Assembly (NCBI RefSeq): GCF_900103815.1
Contig: NZ_FNHZ01000003.1
Span: forward strand, 186,001 to 250,000
DNA length: 64,000 bases
Source: Lachnospira pectinoschiza
GTDB lineage: Bacteria > Bacillota > Clostridia > Lachnospirales > Lachnospiraceae
Direction: 5' to 3'
This document shows positions 27,727 through 35,845 of the stretch, piece by piece. The stretch's first letter is position 1; each line of letters opens with the position of its first letter. The position numbers and the translations under genes are program-made. The notes below the pieces were generated by a model. That model had not been told where the DNA came from. It made no database searches and saw only the letters and a program-made list of their open reading frames with translations.

Positions 27727-27794
27727 CACTGCGGTAAAGCGGACATTCTAAATCCGCTTCGCTAGTTACCTATGAACGCAGTGGCACTGCGTTC
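27727..27794. repeat. Nested hairpin element between Nudix gene and ABC exporter genes
   Basis: CACTGCG (27727-27733) pairs with CGCAGTG (27777-27783) around an inner hairpin AAGCGGA/TCCGCTT (27737-27759). The same right arm can instead form GAACGCAGT-GGC-ACTGCGTTC (27774-27794). The two pairings exclude each other. It lies between the Nudix terminator and the ABC start, so it may be in the exporter's leader RNA. Confidence 0.6.
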
Positions 27795-27798
27795 AAAA

Positions 27799-27832
27799 AA
27801 GGACAGGCCATTAAAATAAATGACTTGTCCTT
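27799..27832 (-). terminator. Rho-independent terminator after the Nudix gene
   Basis: AAGGACA/TGTCCTT with a 20-nt loop is followed on the minus strand by TTTTTTG. It begins 6 nt after the Nudix stop codon. Confidence 0.78.
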
Positions 27833-27837
27833 AAATT

Positions 27838-28341
27838 CTAATCTTCAAAAACTTTCTTTATACTTTCGTAATGTAAGAATTCGCCGCGATCAGCGATTTC
27901 CTTTATCTCATCTAAACTAGCAAATTTAAAACCTAGTGTCTCTTCTTCCTGTAACTTAACATCCTCGTCCTTAACATCCATCTCAAATCGATAGATATCA
28001 ACGAAGTAGTTATCCTTCTCTTCAGGATTATCTCTTCTATAACTAAAAACGTAACCGCCTTTAGCATTAGTTACATCAATGCCTGTCTCTTCTTTAATTT
28101 CTCTTCTTACAGCATCGATGGAATCTTCACCAGCCATAGCAGCACCACCGGAAACTTCCCAATGCCCTGGAGCCCAAGCCTTTGTAAGTACTCTTCTTGT
28201 AATTAAAAATCTACCATCAGGTCTTTTAATTACGCCAAGTACTGTTAGATGATAGTCTCCCGGCTGCATGTTCCAATCGTTACGCTTCATGGTTCTGCCT
28301 GTTCTTTCTTTATTAACATTATAGATATCCCATAATTCCAT
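27838..28341 (-). CDS. Nudix hydrolase (isopentenyl-diphosphate isomerase-like layout)
   Basis: The protein starts MELWDIYNVNKERTGRTMKR, the opening shared by many small Nudix proteins of the IPP isomerase/YfcD group, and has the Nudix box GAAMAGEDSIDAVRREIKEE followed by TGID. VLGVIKRPDGRFLITRR precedes it. The substrate is unknown. An upstream in-frame ATG at 28398 would add 19 residues without a ribosome site; GAGGAA lies just before the ATG at 28341, so I prefer that start. It is a single gene ending at a terminator. Confidence 0.82.
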   Translation of the reverse strand: MELWDIYNVNKERTGRTMKRNDWNMQPGDYHLTVLGVIKRPDGRFLITRRVLTKAWAPGHWEVSGGAAMAGEDSIDAVRREIKEETGIDVTNAKGGYVFSYRRDNPEEKDNYFVDIYRFEMDVKDEDVKLQEEETLGFKFASLDEIKEIADRGEFLHYESIKKVFED

Positions 28342-28460
28342 TGTCATTTCCTCGCAAAATTTTTTCCATAAGTTTAGCATGCCTTCTTTCGAAAACATGC
28401 TATATTACTACATACATTTGAAATTATATCACACAAAAACACTTTATTTCAATGAATTGT

Positions 28461-29609
28461 TTAACTTATAGTTTTTTCAAACTCCTCTTTTAAACTAGCC
28501 TGACGCTCAGGGGAAAGATTATTAAAAATCATCTTGCAAGCATCATAGGTCTGAGCAAATCTCTTAACTGCAAAGAGCCATAAATAAAAATCCATAATCT
28601 TAGAGGAATTATTATTAGAGTTTGCAGTAAGAATAGGGTCTGCTACCTTCTTTATGTTATCAGATACATTTGCCTTAACCACATGTGGAGTGCCTTCTTT
28701 AAACATTGCAAAGGATATCCAAGCTGCAAGCTGAGCGTTACTATTGATGTTATGTAAAAAGGAAGTCTTACTAGCACCGTTAGTTAACTCCCTTACTCGT
28801 CTAAACATGTAGTCATTAAAATCTGTACCCTTAATTTCTCTTTGTCTTGCCTCATTAAAAGCCTCTGTTATGGCCTTTTCAATGTCCTCTTCATTTATCT
28901 CATGACTTTTTAAAACTGGATTTAAAAGTAAATAAGAAGAATCAATCTCTAAGGAGTTCTTAATATTGTAACTTACAGCAATAGCCTGAGGTGTCTCAAG
29001 TCTATAGCTAAGTCTTACATCTGAATTAGAGTAATAAAAGCTTGGTAAGTAATCAGTCTTAAAGCCTGCTACATAAATTTCCTTTTCCTCAAGCTTTGTC
29101 ATAGTTTCCTTGATGTTGTAACCAGGTCTAATGCCTGAACACACTAGTAGCACATTGCTTGCTGATAAAGACTCAATATCATAAGAGCTTTCAAAGCCTT
29201 CTAGCAATTCCTTATTAACACCTGCAATTGAAGAGGCTGAAACTACCTTTATGCCTACCTTTGAAGCTATGTAAATAACTGCAGATAAAAGCATATTGCC
29301 AGTTTCGTTAGCAGCAAGTGCAATGGGTAAGTCTCGCTTACTGATTCGAGATATATTTTCCCTATTATGACCTAAAAAATCTATATCAGAATCCGATAAA
29401 CCTACCTTTATTCTTCCATTCGCAACATACATAAGAGCTGGAACTACGCCATACTCCTTAATTGCGTTAATTAATGACTTAACCAATTCAACATTCTCTG
29501 GATATTGTAAGTTAAGAAAAATCGATGCCACTTCAAGGGCAACTATTGGAGTTTTTGATTTTATAGCTGTAGATATCTCATCTGATATATCTATATGTTT
29601 ACATTCCAT
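28461..29609 (-). CDS. Pseudouridine-5'-phosphate glycosidase-like protein with altered active site
   Basis: Residues 15-290 align by eye with PsuG: IVALEVASIFLNLQYPENVE, ANGRIKVGLSDSDIDFL, ISKRDLPIALAANETGNMLL, LLVCSGIRPGYNIKETM and YVAGFKTDYLPSFYYSNSDV. PsuG cleaves pseudouridine phosphate to uracil and ribose-5-phosphate. The general Glu (ALE) and the Asp (YDIESL) are kept, but the Lys of the GKTG segment appears as Glu, and the Schiff-base Lys of the CAGVKS segment appears as Arg. An extra C-terminal helical region of about 90 residues is also unusual (382 residues against about 305). It may have lost the glycosidase activity or changed its reaction. Confidence 0.68.
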   Translation of the reverse strand: MECKHIDISDEISTAIKSKTPIVALEVASIFLNLQYPENVELVKSLINAIKEYGVVPALMYVANGRIKVGLSDSDIDFLGHNRENISRISKRDLPIALAANETGNMLLSAVIYIASKVGIKVVSASSIAGVNKELLEGFESSYDIESLSASNVLLVCSGIRPGYNIKETMTKLEEKEIYVAGFKTDYLPSFYYSNSDVRLSYRLETPQAIAVSYNIKNSLEIDSSYLLLNPVLKSHEINEEDIEKAITEAFNEARQREIKGTDFNDYMFRRVRELTNGASKTSFLHNINSNAQLAAWISFAMFKEGTPHVVKANVSDNIKKVADPILTANSNNNSSKIMDFYLWLFAVKRFAQTYDACKMIFNNLSPERQASLKEEFEKTIS

Positions 29610-29639
29610 AACCGTATATCCACCTTATATATAATCTAG

Positions 29640-30941
29640 CTAAAATCCTGATACAACTTGATTTCTTCCTGTGGACTTAGCTGTATACAAGAGCTCGTCG
29701 GCTCTCTTAATGACTAAGTTGTTCTCGTCGTTTTCCTTACCTCTAGTAATCCCAAAGGACATAGTTACAGAAATCTCATAACCATTAACGCGAACAACCT
29801 CCGCTCTGATTCTATCAAGAATTCGATTTAGGTGCTTAATTGATGAGTCATAATCCATCCTATCAAACACGATTAGAAATTCTTCGCCACCCCAACGGGC
29901 AACAAAGCCTCTGCCCTGCATTCCTTTCTTTAAAATGTTGGCAACAGCCACTAAGACTGCATCTCCCGCATCGTGTCCATAGGTATCATTAACTTTCTTG
30001 AAATAGTCGATATCCCCAATTGCTACATTGAACTCAGTTCCCTTTTCTCTAGCTCGGTTAATAATGCTTCTAAGCCTTGTATCACCGCGCCTTCTATTAT
30101 TAATCTGGGTTAAAGTATCGAGTTCAATCATAGCCCTAAGGGCTGTCTGCATTTTCACAACGGCCTTGGCCATACTTCCAAATTCATCATTTCTATTCAA
30201 AATACTAGGATCTAGGCTGCCATCTAGTTTACCCTTAGATACCTTAGTAAATTGCTTCTCAAGTTTAGATATCACAGAAACAAAATTCCCTGTGCTCTTA
30301 TAACTAATAAAGCCAATCATAATTATTCCGATAATTCCAACAATATAAACTGGGATCAGTTTTAGTAAAATGTAGGTGTTGACCTGATTAGCAGGCTTAA
30401 CCACCTCTACCATTCCAGCAATAGAGCCATCTGAATTATAGAGAACTTTATAATATGCATAATAATTGATTCCATTCAAAGTGACATTATTATAAAACTT
30501 TGATTTGCCTTTTTCTAGTACATCTTTTTTAACTTTACTGTGTGCGGCAATGCTTACAATACGCGCTCCGTCACTATATTTAAGAGTTGAGATTACTCTA
30601 AGGTCATTATAAAAAAATGTAATTCCCATGTTAGTTCCATCAACCAAGGAATCAATTAAATCGTAATTGTTATTAAGAAGAGTCTCACCCTTATAAATTG
30701 AGACCTCCTCTTCTCCCACCTTAGTGTAGTCTCCTGGATTCTCTCTATCCATCATGTTAATTGCAGTATTCGCAAAATCAATTAGGTTCTGCTTAATGTT
30801 ATTATCAATAGCATTACGCATCATAGCATGAGAAACAAACACAATAATCACAAGCATAAAAACTGCTGGAATTGTTGCTGCTCTCATCATTTGATTACGA
30901 ATACTTTTAGGACTCTTTTTACTAGCTTTTTTAGCTTCCAT
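29640..30941 (-). CDS. Membrane diguanylate cyclase (GGDEF domain)
   Basis: The 433-residue protein has a basic start, a membrane helix (about 22-42), an extracytoplasmic sensor of about 145 residues resembling single Cache domains, a second helix (about 190-212), a HAMP-like linker (FTKVSKGKLDGSLDP) and a GGDEF domain (about 268-430). The active site reads RWGGEEFLIVF, so the cyclase is probably active. There is no RxxD inhibitory site directly before it. It would make c-di-GMP from GTP in response to an external signal. It is monocistronic as far as I can see. Confidence 0.9.
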   Translation of the reverse strand: MEAKKASKKSPKSIRNQMMRAATIPAVFMLVIIVFVSHAMMRNAIDNNIKQNLIDFANTAINMMDRENPGDYTKVGEEEVSIYKGETLLNNNYDLIDSLVDGTNMGITFFYNDLRVISTLKYSDGARIVSIAAHSKVKKDVLEKGKSKFYNNVTLNGINYYAYYKVLYNSDGSIAGMVEVVKPANQVNTYILLKLIPVYIVGIIGIIMIGFISYKSTGNFVSVISKLEKQFTKVSKGKLDGSLDPSILNRNDEFGSMAKAVVKMQTALRAMIELDTLTQINNRRRGDTRLRSIINRAREKGTEFNVAIGDIDYFKKVNDTYGHDAGDAVLVAVANILKKGMQGRGFVARWGGEEFLIVFDRMDYDSSIKHLNRILDRIRAEVVRVNGYEISVTMSFGITRGKENDENNLVIKRADELLYTAKSTGRNQVVSGF

Positions 30942-31029
30942 AAATTACCCTCTACTGTTTAACCCCTATTATATTGTTCCAAAATATCTAACTAAATAAT
31001 AGCACATAAAGAGGGCAACCACAAGAAAC

Positions 31030-31530
31030 TTATCTATTATCAACCTTCTCTGGATACATATCGTGGTGAGTTAATCTGTCAAATGCAACCTCTTCCCACT
31101 TAGTACCTTTCTTACCGTAATTGCAGTAAGGATCAATAGAAATTCCTCCTCTTGGAGTGAATTTTCCCCAAACCTCAATATACTTAGGATCCATAAGCTT
31201 AATTAAATCCTTCATAATGATGTTTACGCAATCTTCGTGGAAATCGCCATGGTTTCTAAAGCTAAATAAGTAAAGCTTAAGTGACTTACTCTCCACCATT
31301 AATTCTCCTGGTACGTAGGAAATATAGATTGTTGCAAAATCTGGCTGTCCTGTAATAGGGCAAAGTGATGTAAACTCTGGACAGTTGAACTTTACAAAAT
31401 AGTCATTTCCTGGATGCTTATTAACAAATGTCTCTAAAACTTCTGGTGCGTAGTCTGACTTATACTTAACGCCAGCCTGACCTAATAATGTAACATTTTC
31501 TCTCTCTTCTGGTTTTCTTGTTGTACTCAT
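31030..31530 (-). CDS. queF: NADPH-dependent 7-cyano-7-deazaguanine reductase QueF
   Basis: The 166-residue protein matches the short, single-domain Que[21 protein letters not shown] with the catalytic Cys, then [20 protein letters not shown] with the QueF-type E(S/L)K(S/A)hK(L/Y)(Y/F/W) motif. It reduces preQ0 to preQ1, the last step before tRNA insertion. It lies 127 nt after queC and may have its own promoter. A GGCTAATTAGCC palindrome (31542-31553) sits immediately upstream of its ribosome site. Confidence 0.95.
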   Translation of the reverse strand: MSTTRKPEERENVTLLGQAGVKYKSDYAPEVLETFVNKHPGNDYFVKFNCPEFTSLCPITGQPDFATIYISYVPGELMVESKSLKLYLFSFRNHGDFHEDCVNIIMKDLIKLMDPKYIEVWGKFTPRGGISIDPYCNYGKKGTKWEEVAFDRLTHHDMYPEKVDNR

Positions 31531-31657
31531 ATTATACCTCCGGCTAATTAGCCTACCTTTCTGTATGATATCTTTACCATGATTATAGTTTGTATATTAT
31601 ATCTCTTATTTACGTTTAAAATGTGTCTATAGATTAGTATTTAAATTAGTCTATAAA

Positions 31658-32368
31658 TTAATCTTCAAACTCGTATGTTAGGGCTGGATCTGGGACTCCG
31701 TTAAGTCTAAAGGCTTCCGCTCTATCAATACATGTACCGCAAACGCCACATGGCTTATCCTTACCTTCATAGCAGCTCCATGTGTACTTATAAGGAACCC
31801 CCAGTCTAAGGCCTTCCTTTACTACATCTGCCTTATGAGAATTAATAAAAGGAGCAACAATCTTTAACTGCTTTCCACTTCCCTCATAAATTGCCTTATT
31901 CATAGCATCATTAAATACAGTTGAGCAATCTGGATAAGCACTACCTGCTGCATCATCTGCATGGGCACCATAGTAAATTACGCTACATTCCTTAGAAAGA
32001 GCAAAACTTGCTGCTGATGAAAGGAATAAACCATTTCTAAATGGAACGTAAGTTGAAACTGGCTTTCCATCTGTTTCCTTTAACTGCTCTGCATAACTTT
32101 CCTTTGGAATCTCTTCTTCAGAACCCTTTAAAAGGGAACAATTACTATATGTAAAAATCTTTGCTAAATCGAGAGTGTAGAGCTCAACGCCGTAAAATTC
32201 ACAGACCTTTTTAGCGCTCTTTACTTCTCTGTCATGCTTCTGTCCGTAGCTAATTGAAAGAGCTACAACATTTTCCTTACCATATTTATCCACTGCCATA
32301 CCAAGACATGTTGTACTATCGATTCCACCACTACATAGTACTAATGCTTTTTCTTTTTTCTCTGCCAT
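31658..32368 (-). CDS. queC: 7-cyano-7-deazaguanine synthase QueC
   Basis: The 236-residue ATP-pyrophosphatase-type enzyme has the PP-loop CSGGIDSTTCLG near the N-terminus and the zinc site SCYEGKDKPCGVCGTCIDR near the end. It converts 7-carboxy-7-deazaguanine to preQ0. It follows queE after a short hairpin element and is part of the preQ1-regulated operon. Confidence 0.96.
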   Translation of the reverse strand: MAEKKEKALVLCSGGIDSTTCLGMAVDKYGKENVVALSISYGQKHDREVKSAKKVCEFYGVELYTLDLAKIFTYSNCSLLKGSEEEIPKESYAEQLKETDGKPVSTYVPFRNGLFLSSAASFALSKECSVIYYGAHADDAAGSAYPDCSTVFNDAMNKAIYEGSGKQLKIVAPFINSHKADVVKEGLRLGVPYKYTWSCYEGKDKPCGVCGTCIDRAEAFRLNGVPDPALTYEFED

Positions 32369-32397
32369 AATCTTAACCTTCCTTTTCTAATATATTT

Positions 32398-32426
32398 TGT
32401 CGTAGTTAGCTTCGCTAACTGCGACA
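32398..32426 (-). repeat. Intercistronic nested hairpin between queE and queC
   Basis: TGTCG/CGACA enclose AGTTAGC-TTC-GCTAACT, directly after the queE stop codon. No U-tract follows on the minus strand, so it is not a terminator. It may stabilise the queE message or mark a processing site, and it has the same outer/inner stem layout as the other nested hairpins in this window. Confidence 0.6.
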
Positions 32427-33110
32427 TTACACTCCTTGCTTGTTTGGGTCCCAGATGATTTTGTGCATCTGTAACTGTAAGAAGACATCATTCATTTCAT
32501 GCTCCTTCATAAAATCAACGATTTCCACTGGTTCAATCTGTCCAAACACAGGGCTTATAATGCAATTTGCTTTTGAAGTTAAATCATATTTTGTTATGAT
32601 TTCAAGTGTTCTTTCAAGGTCAGCTCTGCTGCCACTAACAAACTTTACTGAATCCTCCTTATGAAGATAGTTAAAGTTTTCTGTATCCATGGCTGCCTCG
32701 CAACCTGAACTTGCAAGCTTATAATCAAGTGTCATAACCGGACGACGCTTCCAATCATCATATTTCTTAATTGGTTGACTTCCGTTTGTTTCAATTTCAA
32801 GTCTAATGTCATCTAACTCTAAAATAGCTGCAATAAGCTTATCAACATCCTTCTTTAAAAGAGGTTCACCACCTGTTAATGTCACATTTTTACAATTAGA
32901 ATTCTTAACAATATCAACAATTTCTCTTATTGTCTTTTTCTCAAATTTAACATCTGCTTTATTAGCCCACTTAGTATCGCAATAGCTACAATCTAGGTTA
33001 CATCCTGCAAGTCTAATAAAAAGTGCTAACTGACCTGCTCTTCTACCCTCGCCATTAATACTTATAAAATGTTCTACTAAAGGAAATGTTAACTCATAAT
33101 TAATGTCCAT
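32427..33110 (-). CDS. queE: 7-carboxy-7-deazaguanine synthase QueE
   Basis: The radical SAM enzyme has the cluster motif AGCNLDCSYCDTKWA (CxxxCxxC) and VTLTGGEPLL. QueE rearranges 6-carboxy-tetrahydropterin to 7-carboxy-7-deazaguanine. I start at the ATG at 33110; an in-frame TTG at 33119 gives a few extra residues but is too close to the ribosome site. It lies between queD and queC. Confidence 0.94.
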   Translation of the reverse strand: MDINYELTFPLVEHFISINGEGRRAGQLALFIRLAGCNLDCSYCDTKWANKADVKFEKKTIREIVDIVKNSNCKNVTLTGGEPLLKKDVDKLIAAILELDDIRLEIETNGSQPIKKYDDWKRRPVMTLDYKLASSGCEAAMDTENFNYLHKEDSVKFVSGSRADLERTLEIITKYDLTSKANCIISPVFGQIEPVEIVDFMKEHEMNDVFLQLQMHKIIWDPNKQGV

Positions 33111-33133
33111 TTTATTCAATTCCTTTTCTACTA

Positions 33134-33541
33134 TTACTTTGTGTATGTTGCGTAGTTCTTTGGTGTCTCATATACCTTAATTTCTACGATAGGATAATTC
33201 TTCTTTTCTAACTCCTCAAAGAAAAACTTTGCAAAACCTTCAGCAGTTGGCATAAAATCCATTATGTTAATCTTAAAGCCCTCATCCATTAAAGCTTCAA
33301 GAGTTGCAGGCTTTAAACTATCCTTCTTCATTATTAAACTATGATCAAAATTATCGCAGATCTCCTTTAGGTCTCTCTTAATGTCAGTAAAATCAACTAA
33401 CATACCAAGCTCGTCAAGTTCTTCGCCCTTTAAAGTTACTTCAATACTCCATCTATGACCGTGAAGATTCTTACATTTACCTGGGTAACCGGCAAGAAAA
33501 TGTGCCGCATCGAATTCAGCTTTTGTTGTCACACTATACAT
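33134..33541 (-). CDS. queD: 6-carboxy-tetrahydropterin synthase QueD
   Basis: The 135-residue protein has the pterin synthase features: zinc histidines in DAAHF and NLHGHRW, the catalytic Cys in GKCKNLHGH, LVDFTDIKRDLK and PTAEGFAKFFFEEL. It makes the pterin precursor from dihydroneopterin triphosphate. It is the first gene of queD-E-C and lies behind a preQ1 riboswitch. Confidence 0.95.
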   Translation of the reverse strand: MYSVTTKAEFDAAHFLAGYPGKCKNLHGHRWSIEVTLKGEELDELGMLVDFTDIKRDLKEICDNFDHSLIMKKDSLKPATLEALMDEGFKINIMDFMPTAEGFAKFFFEELEKKNYPIVEIKVYETPKNYATYTK

Positions 33542-33595
33542 AATAATTTCTCCTTATAACACTACTAAAACACTAATTATCATGTACCATCAGAC

Positions 33596-33635
33596 TAAAA
33601 ATAAATAAAGCCCCAGAGTAAAACACTTCTGGGGC
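33596..33635 (-). terminator. Terminator of the preQ1 riboswitch
   Basis: GCCCCAGA/TCTGGGGC (33610-33617 with 33628-33635) is followed on the minus strand by TTTATTTATTTTT. It lies between the preQ1 aptamer and queD, so it is the likely expression platform for transcription attenuation. Confidence 0.85.
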
Positions 33636-33650
33636 ATAAATTCAGAATTT

Positions 33651-33696
33651 AGCCCTAGTTTTATTTAACGACAGGATGGTACAAATGAACTGTCAA
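33651..33696 (-). ncRNA. preQ1-I riboswitch aptamer
   Basis: On the minus strand, GACAG-UUC starts a stem closed by CUGUC, with the loop reading AUUUGUACCAUC, followed by the A-rich tail GUUAAAUAAAACUAGGG. This matches the preQ1-I H-type pseudoknot layout (stem, UUC, C/U-rich loop, AAAAC tail with a GG-containing 3' strand) and resembles the Thermoanaerobacter tengcongensis example. It lies about 110 nt upstream of queD with a terminator between them, which is the expected position. No clear promoter is visible between it and the hairpin array. Confidence 0.75.
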
Positions 33697-33737
33697 TTGT
33701 AAAAAGGAGGGACCCACGAAGTGGGAGGATTCCTTAT

Positions 33738-33786
33738 TACACGTGCACATCTAATTGCCAACGGCAATTCTAATGATGTGCACTCC
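33738..33786. repeat. 49-bp direct repeat, copy 1
   Basis: This copy is identical over 49 bases to 33944-33992. Both copies contain the complete GTGCACATC/GATGTGCAC nested hairpin plus TACAC before and TCC after it, so the unit was duplicated recently or is kept identical. Confidence 0.9.
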
Positions 33787-33943
33787 TTGAATTCGCCTTA
33801 AGGGTGGACCGCGTTAGCGGTGGATTCCTTAAGGCCCAAGATGAAACTTTAGTTTCAGCTTGATGTGTGCAAGTACTTCATAATTTAATACTGAGCTACT
33901 TGCACACATAAGGATGTGCCCACAAAGTGGGCAGATCCCTTGC

Positions 33944-33992
33944 TACACGTGCACATCTAATTGCCAACGGCAATTCTAATGATGTGCACTCC
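33944..33992. repeat. 49-bp direct repeat, copy 2
   Basis: Exact copy of 33738-33786 in the same orientation, 206 bp away. Each copy follows an AAGG...CCTT-type element with an inner CCCAC/GTGGG stem, so a longer, diverged unit may have been duplicated. Confidence 0.9.
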
Positions 33993-34099
33993 ACAAACGT
34001 CGACAAATTCGCTTTAGCTAATTTGTTGACATTCCTTGTGAAAAGAACAGTCGCGCAGCGACATATTCCTTTTCACTTTATATTTCTTATTCAATTTTC

Positions 34100-35797
34100 C
34101 TACTTAATACAAGCCTGAATCTTTTCTCTCATTACATCCTCACCCATAATATGAACGATAGTCCAAAGGTCAGGTGTGTTAGCTCTACCAGTTACTGCAA
34201 TTCTTACAGCCTCAGCGATATCTGAAACTGAACCCTTGAAGTTTTCTGGATTAGCCTTATAAGCCTTCATATCTGATGCATAACCTAATTCATCAGCGAT
34301 TTCCTTAAGCTTGTTAAACCAAGCAGAGTTATCATCGTTGTGGTCATACTTAGCAAGGTAAGCTGTTAAGATCTTGCTGATTTCATCAGCGTCTAATCTA
34401 AAGTCATCCTTTTCCTTACCATTCATATCAACTTCTCCACCTTCAATAAAGGCTTCTGTTACTGCATCAATGCCAAAGAAGTAATCAAAGAGGTTAAGAA
34501 TCTGTCTAGCATACATAAGATCCTTTCTTCTTCTCTTAGCACCAACACCCATGTATAAACGAAGGATTGAAAGCATCTTTTCCTTATCAGCAAACCAAAT
34601 CTTAGCCTTTTCAGGTTCATTCTCCTCGGCCCAGTTATAAAGGAATTCGTAAACATCTTCCTCTGATAACTTAGAGAACTCGTTCTTACAAATGTTATGA
34701 AGCTTTTCCTTATCAAAAAGAGCACCAGAAACACTCATCTTCTCAACTGTGAATGGGAATTCATTAATATCCTTATCAGGATACTTATCATGCCATTCCT
34801 CGAAGTTAGAGTTAAGAAGTGTAAGAAGATATACCTTCATTGTGTATGGATGGTAACCATCCTTACGGTAATAATCAAGGCTTAACTCTGGATCCTTTCT
34901 CTTAGATAACTTTCTCTTACCACCAGTTGTTTCATCAAACTTCATAAGGTGAGCTGTATGAGCATACTTAGGCATCTTAAATCCTAATACATGGAATAAT
35001 TCATAATGTGTAGGAACTGATGATAACCACTCGCCACCTCTAATAACTGTTGTTGTTCTCATGAAATGATCATCAATCGCATGAGCAAAATGATATGTTG
35101 GAATACCATCCTTCTTTAAAAGAACGATATCGTGAATGTTCTCTGGTAATTTAATTTCACCCTTAATACTATCAACAAATGTGATTTCCTTATCTGGGCT
35201 ACCCTGTGAACGAAGTCTTAATACGTAAGGCTTGCCTGCCTTAATATTCTCTTCGATTGTCTCGTATGATAAATCACGGCTAATAGCGTACTTGCCATAG
35301 TAACCTGTAAGTTCCTTATTAGCTTCCTGCTTCTGTCTGATTTCTTCAAGTTCTTCCTCAGTTGCGAAACAAGGATAAGCTAAACCTCTTTCAACTAATG
35401 ATTTTGCAAATGTATGATAAATCTCTACTCTCTGTCTCTGGAAATAAGGACCATAAGCATTACGAGGATCTGAATCATCGAAACCTGCACCCTCATCAAA
35501 TTCAATATCAAAATATCTTAAAACGTTAATAATAATATCAACGGCACCGTCTACTTTACGCTTTTCATCTGTATCTTCGATACGAAGATAAAAAACTCCA
35601 CCCTTTCTATGAGCAATTCTTTCATCAGCTAATGCTGAATAAAGGTTACCTAAATGAATAAATCCTGTAGGTGATGGAGCCATACGTGTAACTTCAGCAC
35701 CGTTAGGTAACTTTCTATATGGGAATTTCTCTTCATAATACTCTGGTGTATGTTCTACATCAGGAAATAAAAGATTAGCTAACTTCTGATAATCCAT
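34100..35797 (-). CDS. gltX: Glutamate--tRNA ligase
   Basis: The 565-residue class I synthetase has the HIGH-type motif RMAPSPTGFIHLGNLYSALA, the KMSKS-type motif KRKLSKRKDPELS, and FYLRIEDTDEKR, all typical of bacterial GltX. It charges tRNA-Glu, and in organisms without glutaminyl-tRNA synthetase also tRNA-Gln. It is longer than the usual 480-500 residues because of inserts in the anticodon-binding half. No T-box leader is visible on its strand. Its 3' region is the nested-hairpin array. Confidence 0.94.
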   Translation of the reverse strand: MDYQKLANLLFPDVEHTPEYYEEKFPYRKLPNGAEVTRMAPSPTGFIHLGNLYSALADERIAHRKGGVFYLRIEDTDEKRKVDGAVDIIINVLRYFDIEFDEGAGFDDSDPRNAYGPYFQRQRVEIYHTFAKSLVERGLAYPCFATEEELEEIRQKQEANKELTGYYGKYAISRDLSYETIEENIKAGKPYVLRLRSQGSPDKEITFVDSIKGEIKLPENIHDIVLLKKDGIPTYHFAHAIDDHFMRTTTVIRGGEWLSSVPTHYELFHVLGFKMPKYAHTAHLMKFDETTGGKRKLSKRKDPELSLDYYRKDGYHPYTMKVYLLTLLNSNFEEWHDKYPDKDINEFPFTVEKMSVSGALFDKEKLHNICKNEFSKLSEEDVYEFLYNWAEENEPEKAKIWFADKEKMLSILRLYMGVGAKRRRKDLMYARQILNLFDYFFGIDAVTEAFIEGGEVDMNGKEKDDFRLDADEISKILTAYLAKYDHNDDNSAWFNKLKEIADELGYASDMKAYKANPENFKGSVSDIAEAVRIAVTGRANTPDLWTIVHIMGEDVMREKIQACIK

Positions 35798-35845
35798 AAT
35801 ATCCTCCTAAACTATTTTATAAGCTCTCGCTTATATCCAACTAAA

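Larger units (their letters stand above)
33704..34076. repeat. Array of nested hairpins between gltX and the queD operon
   Basis: The 373-base stretch consists almost wholly of inverted repeats: 33704-33735 (AAGGA around CCCAC-GAA-GTGGG), 33743-33783 (GTGCACATC around AATTGCC-AAC-GGCAATT), 33796-33834 (CCTTAAGG around CCGC-GTTA-GCGG), 33843-33856, 33864-33908 (TGTGTGCAAGTA/TACTTGCACACA), 33910-33941 (AAGGAT around GCCCAC-AAA-GTGGGC), 33949-33989 (copy of the second), 33999-34030 and 34038-34076 (GTGAAAAG around GTCGC-GCA-GCGAC). A plus-strand linker ATTCC recurs between inner and outer arms. No protein is encoded. It lies in the 3' region of gltX. The gap 33542-34099 otherwise holds the preQ1 riboswitch. 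Confidence 0.8.

Noticed and set aside
33799..33834. T-box-like string AGGGTGGACCGCG next to gltX
   Set aside because: It lacks one base of the consensus AGGGTGGNACCGCG, lies on the plus strand while gltX and queD are on the minus strand, and is downstream of gltX. No specifier loop or Stem I is visible. It is explained by the CCTTAAGG/CCGC nested hairpin.
33704..34076. Possible CRISPR array
   Set aside because: Only one 49-base repeat pair is exact; other units differ in sequence, the spacing is irregular and each unit is a nested palindrome rather than repeat plus unique spacer. No cas genes are nearby.
33927..34118. 63-residue plus-strand reading frame within the hairpin array
   Set aside because: It runs through inverted repeats and into the antisense of gltX, has no ribosome site and has no protein-like composition.
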